Assembly (NCBI RefSeq): GCF_033542235.1
Contig: NZ_JAWRCU010000001.1
Span: 186,001 to 250,000, forward strand
Length of the DNA: 64,000 nucleotides
Source: JAWRCU01 sp033542235
GTDB lineage: Bacteria > Pseudomonadota > Alphaproteobacteria > Rhizobiales > Rhizobiaceae
Reading direction: 5' to 3'
Part shown: piece by piece, positions 8,820 through 17,936 of the stretch
Layout: every line of letters begins with the position of its first letter
Position numbering within the stretch: the first letter of the stretch is position 1
Program-made: the position numbers and the translations under genes
The notes under the pieces: model-generated
Seen by the model: only the letters and a program-made list of their open reading frames with translations
What the model was told of the DNA's origin: nothing
Database searches by the model: none

Positions 8820-9206
8820 CTATACCATGGAGCGGAGCACCGCCTGCATATGCTCGGGCAGGTCGAGCTCGCCGCGTTCCTCGACCTCCAGCAGATATTG
8901 CGCCTTGGTCTGGCGGTCCGCTTCCGATTGTGCCCGAAAGGCGCAGACGGCCAAGAGCGCCTCGTTTTCAATTCGATCGGCAGCACTTGCAGGGCGGGAC
9001 TTGCCGCCCGAGCGGTGTAGAAGCTCCATGAATGATCGGTAAGCTTCCCGATGTGCTTCGATCAGGGCCTGTAATTCGGGTGATTCAGTCGGCTTGTCGC
9101 TCTGCAGCACCTCGCCGGATGCTGGCATGGCCAGGGCCACGGCCATGGTGATGGCCGGCATCGCCGTCAGCACCCTGCGGCGCGTGGTACGTGTGGAGTC
9201 GGTCAA
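8820..9206 (-). CDS. Hypothetical secreted protein with Tat-like signal
   Basis: A 128-residue protein I do not recognise. The N-terminus TTRRRVLTAM followed by a hydrophobic Ala/Met-rich stretch ending near PASGE looks like a twin-arginine signal peptide. The mature part is mainly charged helix and includes EAHREAYRSFMELLH. The start is taken as TTG 9206, because AAGGAGGA lies eight bases upstream; a GTG at 9224 would place that ribosome site inside the coding region. It is convergent with the CoA operon and divergent from the PfpI gene. Confidence 0.65.
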   Translation of the reverse strand: MTDSTRTTRRRVLTAMPAITMAVALAMPASGEVLQSDKPTESPELQALIEAHREAYRSFMELLHRSGGKSRPASAADRIENEALLAVCAFRAQSEADRQTKAQYLLEVEERGELDLPEHMQAVLRSMV

Positions 9207-9388
9207 CGCGCGATCCTCCTTCACTTGTGATCTGCGGCGGCTCGACGACCTGCCGCGCGTTGTTCTCTAACGTGCACTGAGCGGGAAGCCGGCGAAAGGG
9301 CCTTTTGTCAGCAGAGATTGCCGGAACACATCCCTCCCCTCTCCGTTGGGCTTCCATCTCCAACAACGTCGAACAACGGGAGAAAGCC

Positions 9389-9949
9389 ATGCAAGACATT
9401 TCCGGAAAACGTGTCGCCATTCTCGCCACCAACGGCTTCGAACAGTCGGAGCTGGAGGTCCCCCGCGACAAGCTGCGCGAGGCCGGCGCCGAGGTCCACG
9501 TGGTCTCGCTCGAAGGCGGCGAAATCAAAGGCTGGGATCACAAGGACTGGGGCCGGCCGGTGAAGGTCGACAAGACGCTCGATGAGGCGAGCCCGCAGGA
9601 TTATGACGCGTTGGTGCTGCCCGGCGGCCAGATCAATCCCGACCTGCTGCGCGTCGAGCCGAAGGCGCTCGATTTCATCAGGAGCTTCTGGAGGGACCGC
9701 AAGGTGATGGGCGTGATCTGCCACGCACCCTGGCTGCTGGTCGAGACCGGCATCGTCAAGGACCGCCGGGTGACCTCCTATAAGTCGATCAAGACCGACG
9801 TGATCAATGCCGGCGGCAAGTGGGAGGACAGCGAGGTCGTAACCGATGAGGGGCTGGTCACCAGTCGCAATCCCGGTGACCTCGATGCCTTCTGCAACAA
9901 GCTAACGGAGGAAATCCGCGAGGGCCGGCACGAGCGTCGTGCCGCCTGA
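9389..9949 (+). CDS. DJ-1/PfpI family protein (type 1 glutamine amidotransferase-like)
   Basis: A 186-residue DJ-1/PfpI superfamily protein, the usual size of PfpI/YhbO-type stress proteins described as proteases or glyoxal-adduct deglycases. The nucleophile elbow is GVICHAPWLL (Cys then His), and the N-terminus VAILATNGFEQSELEVPRD and the LVLPGGQINPD strand are typical. ATG 9389 is preceded by GGGAGAAA at 9379-9386; an upstream start at 9305 would add 28 residues with no family counterpart. A strong hairpin after the gene (9992-10024) probably ends its transcript. Confidence 0.92.
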   Translation: MQDISGKRVAILATNGFEQSELEVPRDKLREAGAEVHVVSLEGGEIKGWDHKDWGRPVKVDKTLDEASPQDYDALVLPGGQINPDLLRVEPKALDFIRSFWRDRKVMGVICHAPWLLVETGIVKDRRVTSYKSIKTDVINAGGKWEDSEVVTDEGLVTSRNPGDLDAFCNKLTEEIREGRHERRAA

Positions 9950-9991
9950 CGGCTACTGTTCACACCACCATCCCTTCGCCGTCTGGAAATG

Positions 9992-10024
9992 GCCCGCCCG
10001 GCTTGAATGCCGGGCGGGCTTTCC
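9992..10024 (+). terminator. Rho-independent terminator after the PfpI gene
   Basis: A perfect 11-bp GC-rich stem (GCCCGCCCGGC and its complement) with a six-base loop TTGAAT, followed by TTTCC. It lies about 40 bases after the PfpI-family stop codon and before the convergent DUF1127 gene, so it may serve both. Confidence 0.8.
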
Positions 10025-10070
10025 AGCCAAGCTGCAGGCTCATCGGATGAGTTCATGTTGCAGGAAGGGC

Positions 10071-10310
10071 TCAGCTCTGGCCGGGCACATAGCCGAGGCA
10101 GGCCACATGCTTGACCTGATCGCGCGGGATGCCGACATCGGCGAGCATCTTGTCGTCAAGTGACGACAGAAGCGCGATGTTCCTCCGCACCTGCCGCCAA
10201 TGCCCGAACCGGGCGAGAGCGCGGCGGGCGGCATGACCGGCCCTTGCCCAGCCGGTGGTCGCCGGCCCCGCTTGCACGTCTCGGGCCAGAGAGGCCGTTT
10301 CATTGTTCAT
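10071..10310 (-). CDS. DUF1127 domain small basic protein
   Basis: A 79-residue protein ending in a DUF1127/YjiS-like domain. The segment LLSSLDDKMLADVGIPRDQV is the family signature (L-x-x-L-D-D-x-x-L-x-D-I/V-G). Such proteins are small arginine-rich cytoplasmic regulators in alphaproteobacteria, with effects on RNA turnover and phosphate/carbon metabolism reported for some. The start is the ATG at 10310, because AGGGAG at 10319-10324 lies eight bases upstream; two earlier in-frame ATGs overlap that site. Confidence 0.85.
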   Translation of the reverse strand: MNNETASLARDVQAGPATTGWARAGHAARRALARFGHWRQVRRNIALLSSLDDKMLADVGIPRDQVKHVACLGYVPGQS

Positions 10311-10470
10311 CGTCATATCTCCCTTCATGACACTGGCCCTGCCCTCCGGGCAAAGGTCCCCGGCCGCCCCAGAGCAGGTCGCTCAGGGGTCCGCTGATAA
10401 GTAGTCGCCGCAGAGAGCTCGATTTCGACAGGATATGACGGAGAACCGACTGTCTCGTGTAATCGCGTAT

Positions 10471-10652
10471 CGTCGGCTCATGGCTGTAAGCCGCCAAATG
10501 AGGGTCATCGAATGATTATCGGGGGAGCGTCGGTCGGCGACATTTCCGACCGGCTCGGCTATGAAGGATCGACTACGTTCGTGGCGGGATTCCGGAAGGC
10601 CTTCGGCGTCACGCCGGGCGCGCCCCTCCGAGGACCGCTGAACTTGCGGCGC
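10471..10652 (+). pseudogene. Remnant of an AraC-family regulator (C-terminal HTH)
   Basis: Residues encoded from 10512 read SVGDISDRLGYEGSTTFVAG and then FRKAFGVTPG, a near-consensus second helix-turn-helix of AraC regulators. The preceding recognition-helix part (SRQMRVIE) is in another frame and ends in a stop at the junction near 10511, so the gene is frameshifted. No ligand-binding or first HTH region is recognisable upstream, and the downstream frame runs into the next gene. Best read as a broken fragment rather than a functional regulator. Confidence 0.55.
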
Positions 10653-10671
10653 CCAAGGAGCAAGGTTGCTG

Positions 10672-11270
10672 ATGCCCCCCGTCAAGATCGATCCTTCCAA
10701 GGTCAGAGAATTCGAGAATGCCGACGCCTTCTATGACTGGCTCGCCACACACCACGACAAGCAAGACGAGGTGTGGATCAGGATCCACAAAGTGGGCTCG
10801 GGCCTGAAGTCGATCACGCCAAAGGAGGCGATCGACGTCTGCCTCTGCTGGGGCTGGATCGATGCGGTTCGCAAAGGCCTCGATGATAAGAGCTATCTGC
10901 AGCGCTACACGCCGCGCGGCAGAAGAGCATTTGGAGCAAGCTGAATGTCGACAATGTCGCCCGGCTGATCGAGGAGGACCGGATGACCGAGCGCGGCCTG
11001 AGGGAGGTCGAGGCAGCCAAGGCCGACGGCCGCTGGGATCGCGCCTACGGCAGCGGCAAGAACATGACCATCCCCAACGACCTCCAGGCCGCGATCGATG
11101 CGGAGCCCGAAGCGAGGGAAATGCTGGCGAAGCTCAGCGCGCAGAACCGCTTCGCCCTGGCCTTTCGCGTGCACAACATGAAGACCGAAGCCGGGCGGAA
11201 GAAGAAGATCGCAACCTTCGTCGATATGCTCAAACGCGGCGAGACGATCTACCCGCAGGCAAAGAAGTAG
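10672..11270 (+). pseudogene. YdeI/OmpD-associated family protein, frameshifted
   Basis: Two adjacent frames together form one YdeI-type protein of about 199 residues. The first part holds DEVWIRIHKVGSG and CLCWGWIDAVRKG up to RYTPRG. The second part resumes with KSIWSKLNVDNVARL and continues through EAAKADGRWD to the end at 11270. The break is at about 10921-10923, where the loss of one A in a short purine run explains the frame change exactly. It is either a recent inactivation or a sequencing error. The family is linked to bacteriocin/envelope protection in name only. ATG 10672 follows AAGGAG. Confidence 0.75.
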
Positions 11271-11321
11271 CCCTCGTCCGGCTTCGTTTCGAAGCTGCAG
11301 ACTGAGACATTCCCTAAGAGC

Positions 11322-12173
11322 TCAAACCTGAATGTGGAGACGCGCCGCGAGGACGGATTCCATCTGCGCAACCAGTTCCGAGACCAGCCCCGCCTTTTCC
11401 CAGGCATAGATTGAGACCACCATGGACCGCTCCACCCCGAAGGGCGCATATACGCGGACCTGTCGTCCCTTGGTCGTTCCAACCGGCAGAAGTGAGAGGC
11501 CGAGTCCCGCCTCCACGCCAACGAGGACGTTATGGAGGCTGCTGCCCGAGAAGGCGATATACCAGCGCCGGCGCTCGCGTTCTACGCGCTCGAACATGGT
11601 GTCGCGATAGAGACCGCCCGGTGGAAACGTGACCAGCGGAAGGGGGTCCGGCCACTCGCTCGCGCTGTTGGCGCTTTCAAACCATGCCATGGCTTCAGGG
11701 AAAGTCGCGCGACAGTCGGAACTCGCGCTCGACTCCTTCACGACGATGATGTCGAATTCGCCGGCGCGATAGCGCTGGGTCAAATCCCGGCTGAGGCCTG
11801 CGGTGACATCGAGTCGGATGAAGCGGTGCGCTTTTGCGAAAGCCCCGAAGACAGCGGCCATTTCGCCGCTGACGATGTCTTCTGGCAGGCCTATGCGAAC
11901 GGAGATGGTGCCCGCAGGGTCTGCCAGCATAGTCTCTGCCTCCTGCTCAAGCGCCAGGATTCGACGGGCGTAACCCAGGAGACGCTCACCTGAAGGGGTG
12001 GGTTGGACCGGACGGGCCATGCGATCGATCAGCCGGTGACCGATGGCATCCTCGAGCCGCGCCAGTTGCTGGCTGATCGTGGACTGGGTCATATTCAGCC
12101 GGTCAGCCGCTGCTGTGAAGCTGCCTAGATCGGCGATTGCGACAAAGGCGCGAAGAAGGCGCGGATCAAGCAC
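11322..12173 (-). CDS. LysR family transcriptional regulator
   Basis: About 283 residues. An N-terminal winged helix-turn-helix (FVAIADLGSFTAAADRL and TQSTISQQLARLE) is followed by a LysR substrate-binding domain. The start is uncertain: GTG 12173 places LDPRLLRAF at the N-terminus as in the family, while TTG 12215 would add 14 residues; neither has a strong ribosome site. It is transcribed away from the ankyrin gene across an AT-rich gap (about 12216-12400), which could hold its own promoter. No clear partner operon is adjacent, so its target is unknown. Confidence 0.88.
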   Translation of the reverse strand: MLDPRLLRAFVAIADLGSFTAAADRLNMTQSTISQQLARLEDAIGHRLIDRMARPVQPTPSGERLLGYARRILALEQEAETMLADPAGTISVRIGLPEDIVSGEMAAVFGAFAKAHRFIRLDVTAGLSRDLTQRYRAGEFDIIVVKESSASSDCRATFPEAMAWFESANSASEWPDPLPLVTFPPGGLYRDTMFERVERERRRWYIAFSGSSLHNVLVGVEAGLGLSLLPVGTTKGRQVRVYAPFGVERSMVVSIYAWEKAGLVSELVAQMESVLAARLHIQV

Positions 12174-12401
12174 ACTGCCACTCAGAATGATTTGCCGCGA
12201 ACGGTCAGGTCGCAAAATGCTCAGTCATTTCTTACATTCAGAATCATAATAGGATCAATCTGATTATTTAATTTTTCGATGCAGCTTTGTGACCTTATCT
12301 CAGAACGATCAGATTCCGTGGGGACGTCCTGCGAGCTCAGTCTGGCGGCAAGCCGGACAGCTCGATGCGGGGGATGTTGGCGAGCCAGGTCGAGAACTCG
12401 C

Positions 12402-13103
12402 ATGCCGAACCAGATCAACCTTTTCAGGAGCCCAATATGCAAACCGCTGGTGATCCTGGCTTACGCCTTTGCGGCACTGGCTCCTGTTTTTGGAACCCCA
12501 GGAGCAGCCATGAGTGAAACTCCATTGCACGCTGCGGCGGCAAAGGACGACGTCGCAGCCATCCAGGAACTTCTATCCCACGGCGCTCAGATCGACGCGC
12601 GCGACAACTCCGGCGCGACCGCGCTGCTCGTCGCTGCGCATGCAAACCAGATCCATGCCGCCGAGGCGCTCATCAACGCCGGCGCGGATGTGAACATCAA
12701 AGACAACATCAATGACAGCCCCTATCTTTACGCCGGCGCGCGGGGACATCTGGAAATCCTCAAGATGACCCTCGCGCATGGCGCCGATCTCAAGAGCACC
12801 AATCGCTATGGCGGCACGGCCCTGATCCCGGCATCCGAGCGCGGCCATGTCGATACGGTGCGGACGTTGATTGAGGCCGGCGTCGACGTCGATCACGTCA
12901 ATGATCTCGGCTGGACCGCGCTGCTCGAGGCCATCATTCTCGGCGATGGCGGGCAGCGCCATCAGCAGATTGTGGAGCTTCTGGTGAAGGGCAAGGCAAA
13001 CGTCAATCTCGCCGATCGCGAAGGCGTCACGCCGCTCCGGCATGCACGCGCTCTTGGCTACCAGGAGATCGAGAGGATGCTGCTCGCGGCCGGCGCGCGC
13101 TAA
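12402..13103 (+). CDS. Secreted ankyrin-repeat protein
   Basis: A 233-residue protein with a signal peptide (hydrophobic core VILAYAFAALAPVFG, likely cleavage near GAAM) followed by about six ankyrin repeats of 33 residues, each starting with patterns like TPLHAAAAKDD or TALLEAIILGD. Ankyrin repeats mediate protein binding; with a signal peptide it should act in the periplasm or outside. ATG 12402 is preferred over an upstream frame extension from 12279 because it directly precedes the signal peptide. It lies 17 bases before a deaminase gene, but no functional link is evident. Confidence 0.85.
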   Translation: MPNQINLFRSPICKPLVILAYAFAALAPVFGTPGAAMSETPLHAAAAKDDVAAIQELLSHGAQIDARDNSGATALLVAAHANQIHAAEALINAGADVNIKDNINDSPYLYAGARGHLEILKMTLAHGADLKSTNRYGGTALIPASERGHVDTVRTLIEAGVDVDHVNDLGWTALLEAIILGDGGQRHQQIVELLVKGKANVNLADREGVTPLRHARALGYQEIERMLLAAGAR

Positions 13104-13120
13104 GGCGATTGGAGATGAAA

Positions 13121-13594
13121 ATGGATGAGAACAAGCGCTTCCTTCGCGAAGCGATCGAACTGGCATATGCAAATGCCGAACGCGGCGGGCGTCCGTTCGG
13201 CGCGGTGGTTGTCAAGAATGGCAAGGTGATAGCCACCGGCGTGAACGGAGTTCTCAGCACGAACGATCCTACCGCACACGCTGAACTGACGGCGATCCGG
13301 TCAGCCAGCCAAGAGCTCGGTTCGGCAAATCTCGAAGGCTGTTCCGTTTTCGCCAGCGGGCATCCGTGTCCGATGTGCATGGCGGCGATGCGGCTGGCGG
13401 GAATTGGCGAGGTGACCTACGCCTACTCCAACGATGACGGTGCTCTGTTCGGCCTCTCGACCGCCGCGGTCTATGCGGATCTTGCCAAGCCGTTTTCCGA
13501 ACAGTCCATGAAGATCCGTTACGTGCCTGTCCGGCTGGACTCGCGGCCGGATCTCTACGCGGACTGGAGCCGCAAGCAAGCAGCGCAGGCATAG
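13121..13594 (+). CDS. Nucleoside/guanine deaminase-like zinc enzyme
   Basis: A 157-residue cytidine/deoxycytidylate deaminase-superfamily protein. The zinc site is HAE (in NDPTAHAELTAI) plus PCPMC (in SGHPCPMCMAA), the arrangement of guanine deaminases such as B. subtilis GuaD and of tRNA adenosine deaminases. Length and the absence of a basic tRNA-binding tail favour a free base or nucleoside substrate. ATG 13121 is favoured, with GGAG six bases upstream; ATG 13115 is also possible. An MFS transporter follows after four bases, so uptake or export of a related nitrogen compound is likely. Confidence 0.88.
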   Translation: MDENKRFLREAIELAYANAERGGRPFGAVVVKNGKVIATGVNGVLSTNDPTAHAELTAIRSASQELGSANLEGCSVFASGHPCPMCMAAMRLAGIGEVTYAYSNDDGALFGLSTAAVYADLAKPFSEQSMKIRYVPVRLDSRPDLYADWSRKQAAQA

Positions 13595-13598
13595 GCAA

Positions 13599-14927
13599 AT
13601 GGCGCGAGACGACGCGCCTTTCGCGCGTATTCTGCTCATCGCCACCGTGGCGACCGTCGCGCTCAATCTGAGGCCGTTCATCACGAGCGTGGGACCGCTG
13701 GCGCAGGCAATGCGCGCGGAAACCGGCCTCGGCTTGCAAGGTATGGCTCTCCTGACGCTCGTGCCGATGATCCTGATGGGACTGGTTGCTTTCATTGGAC
13801 CGTCCTTGCAAGGAACATTCGGCGCGCGCCGATCGGTGATCGGTGCGCTGACTATTCTTTGCGTCGGTTCTTTCCTGCGCCTGTTCGCCTCGGCGGGCTG
13901 GGCGATGATCGCGACGGCGGCGATGATCGGCTTTGGCGTTGCGATCGTGCAGGCCGTTTTTCCGGGCACCATCAAGCGGGAATTTCCCAAGCGCGTCGGC
14001 GTTTTGATGGGGCTCTACTCCGCCATGCTGATGGGCGGTGGTGCCCTCGGCGCGCAAGTATCTCCGGTGATTGCCGACGTGTCGGGAAGCTGGCACGTCG
14101 GGCTTGCCTGGTTGGCTCTGCCGGCTTTGGTCGCCGTGGTGCTGGCGATTGCCTTCTTGCCTGGCGACATTCGCTCGCAGGCAGACGGGCCTTCAGCAAG
14201 GAATTTCCTTACAAGGCCGCGGACATGGTTGTTGATGGCGAGCTTCGGCCTCGTCAATGGTGGCTATTCCTCGATCGTTGCTTGGCTCGCGCCGTCCTTT
14301 CAGGGGCGGGGCTGGAGCAGCGCGGCGAGCGGAGGGCTGCTGGCCGTGATGGCCGCATGCCAGGCACTGGCCGCCCTCACCTTGCCGGCGCTGGCCAGCA
14401 AGGGCGAGGACAGAAGGCCCTGGCTTTGGTCGACGCTGGCGATGCAGGCAGCCGGATTTGCGGGCCTGGCGTTTGCGCCTGACGCTGCGCCGACGGCGTG
14501 GGCCGCTCTCGTCGGTGTGGGTTTGGGCGGCTGTTTTGCCCTGTCGCTGGTGGTGGCGCTTGATCATTTGCCCCATCCCGAGCAGGCGGGCACCTTGTCA
14601 GCGCTCATGCAAGGCGGTGGCTTTCTGATCGCAGCGATACCGCCGTGGCTCGTTGCGGTGCTGCACGACGTGACAGGTAGCTACGCGGCCGGGTGGCTAT
14701 GGCATCTGGGGAGTGTCGCAATTGTCATCGGTCTGACGGCGCGTTTGGCGCCGAACGGCTATGCGCGCGCCATGTCTTCTCCGGACAGCGAAGACAGTGC
14801 TGTGATAGGTCGTGCTGTTCACCCACCAGGGTCTGATCTGACCGATGCGGCGAGGGTGTGCGGCCGGGCTTCGGCAACACAGATACCCCAGTTCTCTTCA
14901 GCATTTGTCTGCCATCGGAGCGAGTAG
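13599..14927 (+). CDS. MFS transporter, CynX/NimT (cyanate transporter-like) family
   Basis: A 442-residue inner-membrane major facilitator. The N-terminal LNLRPFITSVGPL is the hallmark of CynX/NimT-type carriers, and about 12 hydrophobic helices follow. It probably moves a small nitrogenous compound connected with the deaminase four bases upstream. The last helix ends around residue 390. The remaining roughly 50 residues are polar, contain PPGSDLTDAARVCGRAS and look like read-through into intergenic DNA, so the original stop may have been lost. The substrate is unknown. Confidence 0.87.
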   Translation: MARDDAPFARILLIATVATVALNLRPFITSVGPLAQAMRAETGLGLQGMALLTLVPMILMGLVAFIGPSLQGTFGARRSVIGALTILCVGSFLRLFASAGWAMIATAAMIGFGVAIVQAVFPGTIKREFPKRVGVLMGLYSAMLMGGGALGAQVSPVIADVSGSWHVGLAWLALPALVAVVLAIAFLPGDIRSQADGPSARNFLTRPRTWLLMASFGLVNGGYSSIVAWLAPSFQGRGWSSAASGGLLAVMAACQALAALTLPALASKGEDRRPWLWSTLAMQAAGFAGLAFAPDAAPTAWAALVGVGLGGCFALSLVVALDHLPHPEQAGTLSALMQGGGFLIAAIPPWLVAVLHDVTGSYAAGWLWHLGSVAIVIGLTARLAPNGYARAMSSPDSEDSAVIGRAVHPPGSDLTDAARVCGRASATQIPQFSSAFVCHRSE

Positions 14928-14996
14928 TGCGCCCAAGCGGTCGCGGCTGATATTGACGATCTGCCGCAGCGGTTCCGAGCCGATCGATGAACTCGA

Positions 14997-16055
14997 CTAA
15001 TCCGCCTCGGCAACCAGCGGCTGCCCGCGGCGGTTGGCCCAAGCGTGCCACTGCGCCTCGGTCCCGTGAAAGACATTGAGGTCGATCTTGCCCTGCACGC
15101 CGTGCGAGAGACCGGAACCGGAGTACTGCCAGAACAGCCATTTGCGCCCCGGATAGAGTTTCGAGGGGTGCGCCGCCACCGAGCGAACCCAGAACGGATA
15201 ATCCAGGAACGCGCCATCGAGATTTTCGCGATAGAAATCCGGACTGGTGTAGATGATCGGGCGCTGGCCGTAATGCCGCTCCAGCTTGTCCATGAAGACC
15301 TGCATCTTCTCCAGCACCTTGGCGCGTGAAGGACGCCGCTTGCAGCTCGAGTCGCCGTTCCACTCGACGTCGATGACGGGCGGCAACGCATCGTCGACCT
15401 TCGGCACGTTGCGAATGAACCAATCGGCCTGCTCGCCGGCGGTCCGGCACCAGTAGAAGAAGTGATAGGCGCCGCGCTTGAGCCCGGCTCCGGCCGCCGC
15501 CCTCCAGTTCTTCTTGAACATCGGGTCAAGATGGTCGCCGCCATCCGTTGCCTTGATGTAGGCGAAATTCGCGCCCTGGCTGCGCAGCCTCGGCCAGTCG
15601 ATCTCCCCCTGCCAGCGTGAAACGTCCACCCCATGCACGGCAAGATGCCTCGGCGAACGCTTGCCGAAATTGATCGGTTTGGCGTCACGGAAGCGGCGCG
15701 GGTTGATCGTCCCGGCCTCGATCGCGGCCGAAGCTGCTGTGGGCTTGTCTGGTGCCGCCAGCGCTACCATCTGGGCCGGGAGCTCGGGCGTGTCCTGCCC
15801 AGGCATCTCCTGCCCAAGTGTCTCTTGCTCTTTCACCGCGGACATCGGCCGGTCGGATGGCGCAGCGGCCATGGCGTACTTTGTCCTCGACCCTTGTGCT
15901 TCGGCCTCGGAAGGTAGGGGCGCAACCGGCCTGCTGATTGAGCTGGTGACCTCGTTCGACGGACGAGGCACCAGGTCTTCCAGACCTGATTTCGATGTGC
16001 AGCCTGCAGAACCTAGACAGGCAATGAGGAGAACGACAGCGCCCCGAAAACGCAT
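14997..16055 (-). CDS. GH25 family lysozyme, lipoprotein
   Basis: A 352-residue protein with a lipoprotein signal (hydrophobic stretch then GSAGC), a Pro/Ala/Glu-rich linker of about 100 residues and a C-terminal glycoside hydrolase 25 (muramidase) domain. The domain shows HGVDVSRWQGEIDW, the catalytic DVEWNGD (Asp-x-Glu) and FWQYSGSG. It would cleave or remodel peptidoglycan from the envelope. ATG 16055 is chosen because the signal peptide begins there; a frame extension to 16115 precedes it. A chromosomal housekeeping role is as likely as an antibacterial one. Confidence 0.9.
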   Translation of the reverse strand: MRFRGAVVLLIACLGSAGCTSKSGLEDLVPRPSNEVTSSISRPVAPLPSEAEAQGSRTKYAMAAAPSDRPMSAVKEQETLGQEMPGQDTPELPAQMVALAAPDKPTAASAAIEAGTINPRRFRDAKPINFGKRSPRHLAVHGVDVSRWQGEIDWPRLRSQGANFAYIKATDGGDHLDPMFKKNWRAAAGAGLKRGAYHFFYWCRTAGEQADWFIRNVPKVDDALPPVIDVEWNGDSSCKRRPSRAKVLEKMQVFMDKLERHYGQRPIIYTSPDFYRENLDGAFLDYPFWVRSVAAHPSKLYPGRKWLFWQYSGSGLSHGVQGKIDLNVFHGTEAQWHAWANRRGQPLVAEAD

Positions 16056-16269
16056 ATCAACCCGTACGCAAAAACTAGACAGACCGAAGGCAGGCGCCGC
16101 CGGGCCAGAAGGCAATTCGCTTTATGTACGGGGAATTACCAATAAAGATTGAATCAAAAATTTAACTATACGGAGCACGACGCGCCGAAGGAATCTCTGG
16201 TCAGTTCGTACAGAGAGCCGGCGCATCGCCCCATCCAGGGTTCTGCTATCCAAGAATTTGGCTGGCGAG

Positions 16270-16455
16270 CTAGAGGCATATCCCTCGCATTCGAGCGCCC
16301 TCCCTGATCGCGTGAGGCGGCAGCGACGGCTGCCGCTGACGGGCTCGTTCCATGAGCTGGCGCACCTCTTCCGGTCGCACATTGTCGCGCGCCATGACCA
16401 ACTGGATCATGGGATCGTCCAATAGTTCATCAAGGGTATTGATGACACCGGCCAT
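16270..16455 (-). CDS. Small conserved hypothetical protein
   Basis: A 61-residue soluble protein with an N-terminal acidic helix (NTLDELLDDPMIQLVMARDN) and a basic C-terminus. A strong ribosome site (GAGGAGGAC) just upstream of the ATG supports it as real. I do not recognise a named domain; similar short proteins are, to my knowledge, annotated only as hypothetical in rhizobia. It is an isolated gene: the roughly 285 bases upstream (16456-16740) show nothing I can support. Confidence 0.65.
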   Translation of the reverse strand: MAGVINTLDELLDDPMIQLVMARDNVRPEEVRQLMERARQRQPSLPPHAIREGARMRGICL

Positions 16456-16740
16456 CTGTCCTCCTCAACCCCGCCGGCCTCTCACATGGGGTGGCCACAA
16501 CGATCTTCCAATGATGTTTCGACGGCTACTTTGTCGCTGCTGACAAGCCCACGGCTCATGAGGCCGTCGCTGTTGCGGTGGTTGAAATCCAGAGCGGGAC
16601 GATAGCGTCTGACTTGCGCTTGCCGCCTCGGCTGGGACAGCCCCCTCTCCGTAGGGGCACTGCAGCGAAGCAATTGCTGGACCTGGCTGCGGCTGCGCCA
16701 GCGTAAGGTGAGCGATAGAGCGTGGCTGACTTGCGTACGC

Positions 16741-17082
16741 TCAAAAACCCTTCGGTGGCACGAACAGGCAAATCGTGTGGCCGGCATCTATGCCGCTCGG
16801 ATGCGCGCACCAGTGATATTCGCCGTCCGGAGAATCCTTCACGCGCTTGTCCTGGTAGGGAATTACTTCACCGGTCGCTGCAACGACATAGCCGTTCGGC
16901 CTTTCGCTGATCGCCTTGGCGCTGACCTGCTGGCAATCCTGGTTTGCACAGCATGCCCAAGGATAGTTCCAGCCTTTCGGCGCTTCATGTGCACTGGCAG
17001 GAAATACAAAGACGGATACGGAAAGCATCGTCGCCAATGCGGCCAGCGCAAATTGGGAGGGCGTCTTCTCGGAAATGAACAT
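16741..17082 (-). CDS. Small secreted cysteine-containing hypothetical protein
   Basis: A 113-residue protein with a classical signal peptide (FALAALATMLSVSVFVFPAS, cleavage near SAHE) and a mature part of about 75 residues with five cysteines (WACCANQDCQ, YHWCAHP and HTICLF). The cysteine spacing suggests a disulfide-bonded periplasmic or secreted protein. I recognise no enzyme motif. The start is set at ATG 17082, preceded by AGGAAG; a longer frame adds seven residues. Confidence 0.7.
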   Translation of the reverse strand: MFISEKTPSQFALAALATMLSVSVFVFPASAHEAPKGWNYPWACCANQDCQQVSAKAISERPNGYVVAATGEVIPYQDKRVKDSPDGEYHWCAHPSGIDAGHTICLFVPPKGF

Positions 17083-17414
17083 GACCCTTTTCTTCCTTTG
17101 CAATTTCTTCCCTCGTGTCGAGTACCTCCCTGCCTGAGAAATTTTTATTCAATCCGATCCCTGCCTAGAGCTTAGGCGAAAGCCGGGATCTCGCGTTTGG
17201 GATTGTGACCCCACTTCTGCGACTGGAAAATTCCCGTTCGGAAAACCCGCAATGGAGCTCCGCAACGTGAGGTTTTCGTCGGAAGGGATTTTTCACTAAA
17301 TGCTCGTCCCGGTCCGAATTCAGAACGGCAAGGACCGGCTATCGTTCCGTTCAACTATTCGTTAGTGGAACGTGACGGCGCCGTTCATTGCTTCGAACCG
17401 AGGGCAGAGAAACT
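17083..17414. other. Intergenic stretch with an imperfect hairpin
   Basis: About 330 bases without a supported gene. The only structure seen is an imperfect inverted repeat: AAAATTCCC...GGAAAACC at 17227-17247 and GGTTTTC...GGGATTTT at 17271-17292. It could be a bidirectional terminator or a degraded intergenic element between the two minus-strand genes. Confidence 0.4.
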
Positions 17415-17813
17415 CTAAGCTGGCGGCGCTTCGGGGTGTTGGGGCAGGCCGTCGTCGAACCTTACCCAAGGCTGCTTCGAGGCGGTCCACATATGCAGCT
17501 GCGGCTTGAACAGCGACGGATCGTCCAGCGACCCTGAGGTGATGCCCATGATGCCTGCCGACTCGCGCTTCGAGAAGATTGTCGTGCCGCAGCGTGAGCA
17601 GAAGCCGCGCTTCAATGAGGGTGACGAGTGCACGGTCTCGACGCGCCCAACAAGCGTTACATCGTCAATGCGGAACAGCAAGCGGGCGTTGAAGGCCGCG
17701 CCGATGGCCCTCTGGCAGAGCCGGCAGTGGCAGATGCGTTCGTTGATCGGCTCAGCTTCGACGACATAGCGGACGGCTCCGCAAAGACACCCGCCTTCGT
17801 ATTTTCCGACCAT
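17415..17813 (-). CDS. GFA family (glutathione-dependent formaldehyde-activating-like) protein
   Basis: A 132-residue zinc protein of the GFA/CENP-V fold. Zinc ligands are visible as GGCLCGAVRY, ICHCRLCQ and GFCSRCGTTIF. The fold is named after Gfa, which promotes S-hydroxymethylglutathione formation, but most relatives have no proven activity. Length and motif order are standard. A second GFA protein with a different sequence lies at 20542-20907. It is not clearly in an operon. Confidence 0.9.
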   Translation of the reverse strand: MVGKYEGGCLCGAVRYVVEAEPINERICHCRLCQRAIGAAFNARLLFRIDDVTLVGRVETVHSSPSLKRGFCSRCGTTIFSKRESAGIMGITSGSLDDPSLFKPQLHMWTASKQPWVRFDDGLPQHPEAPPA

Positions 17814-17936
17814 GACCGCGCCCTCGAATTTTCGACGTGCCGAGCTATGGTGACAGCTCTAGCAATGACGACGCCCGCGTCCAATTCAAATGCTTGAAGA
17901 AAAGCGCGGCCGAATTGATAAGCGGAGATTCGCCGG

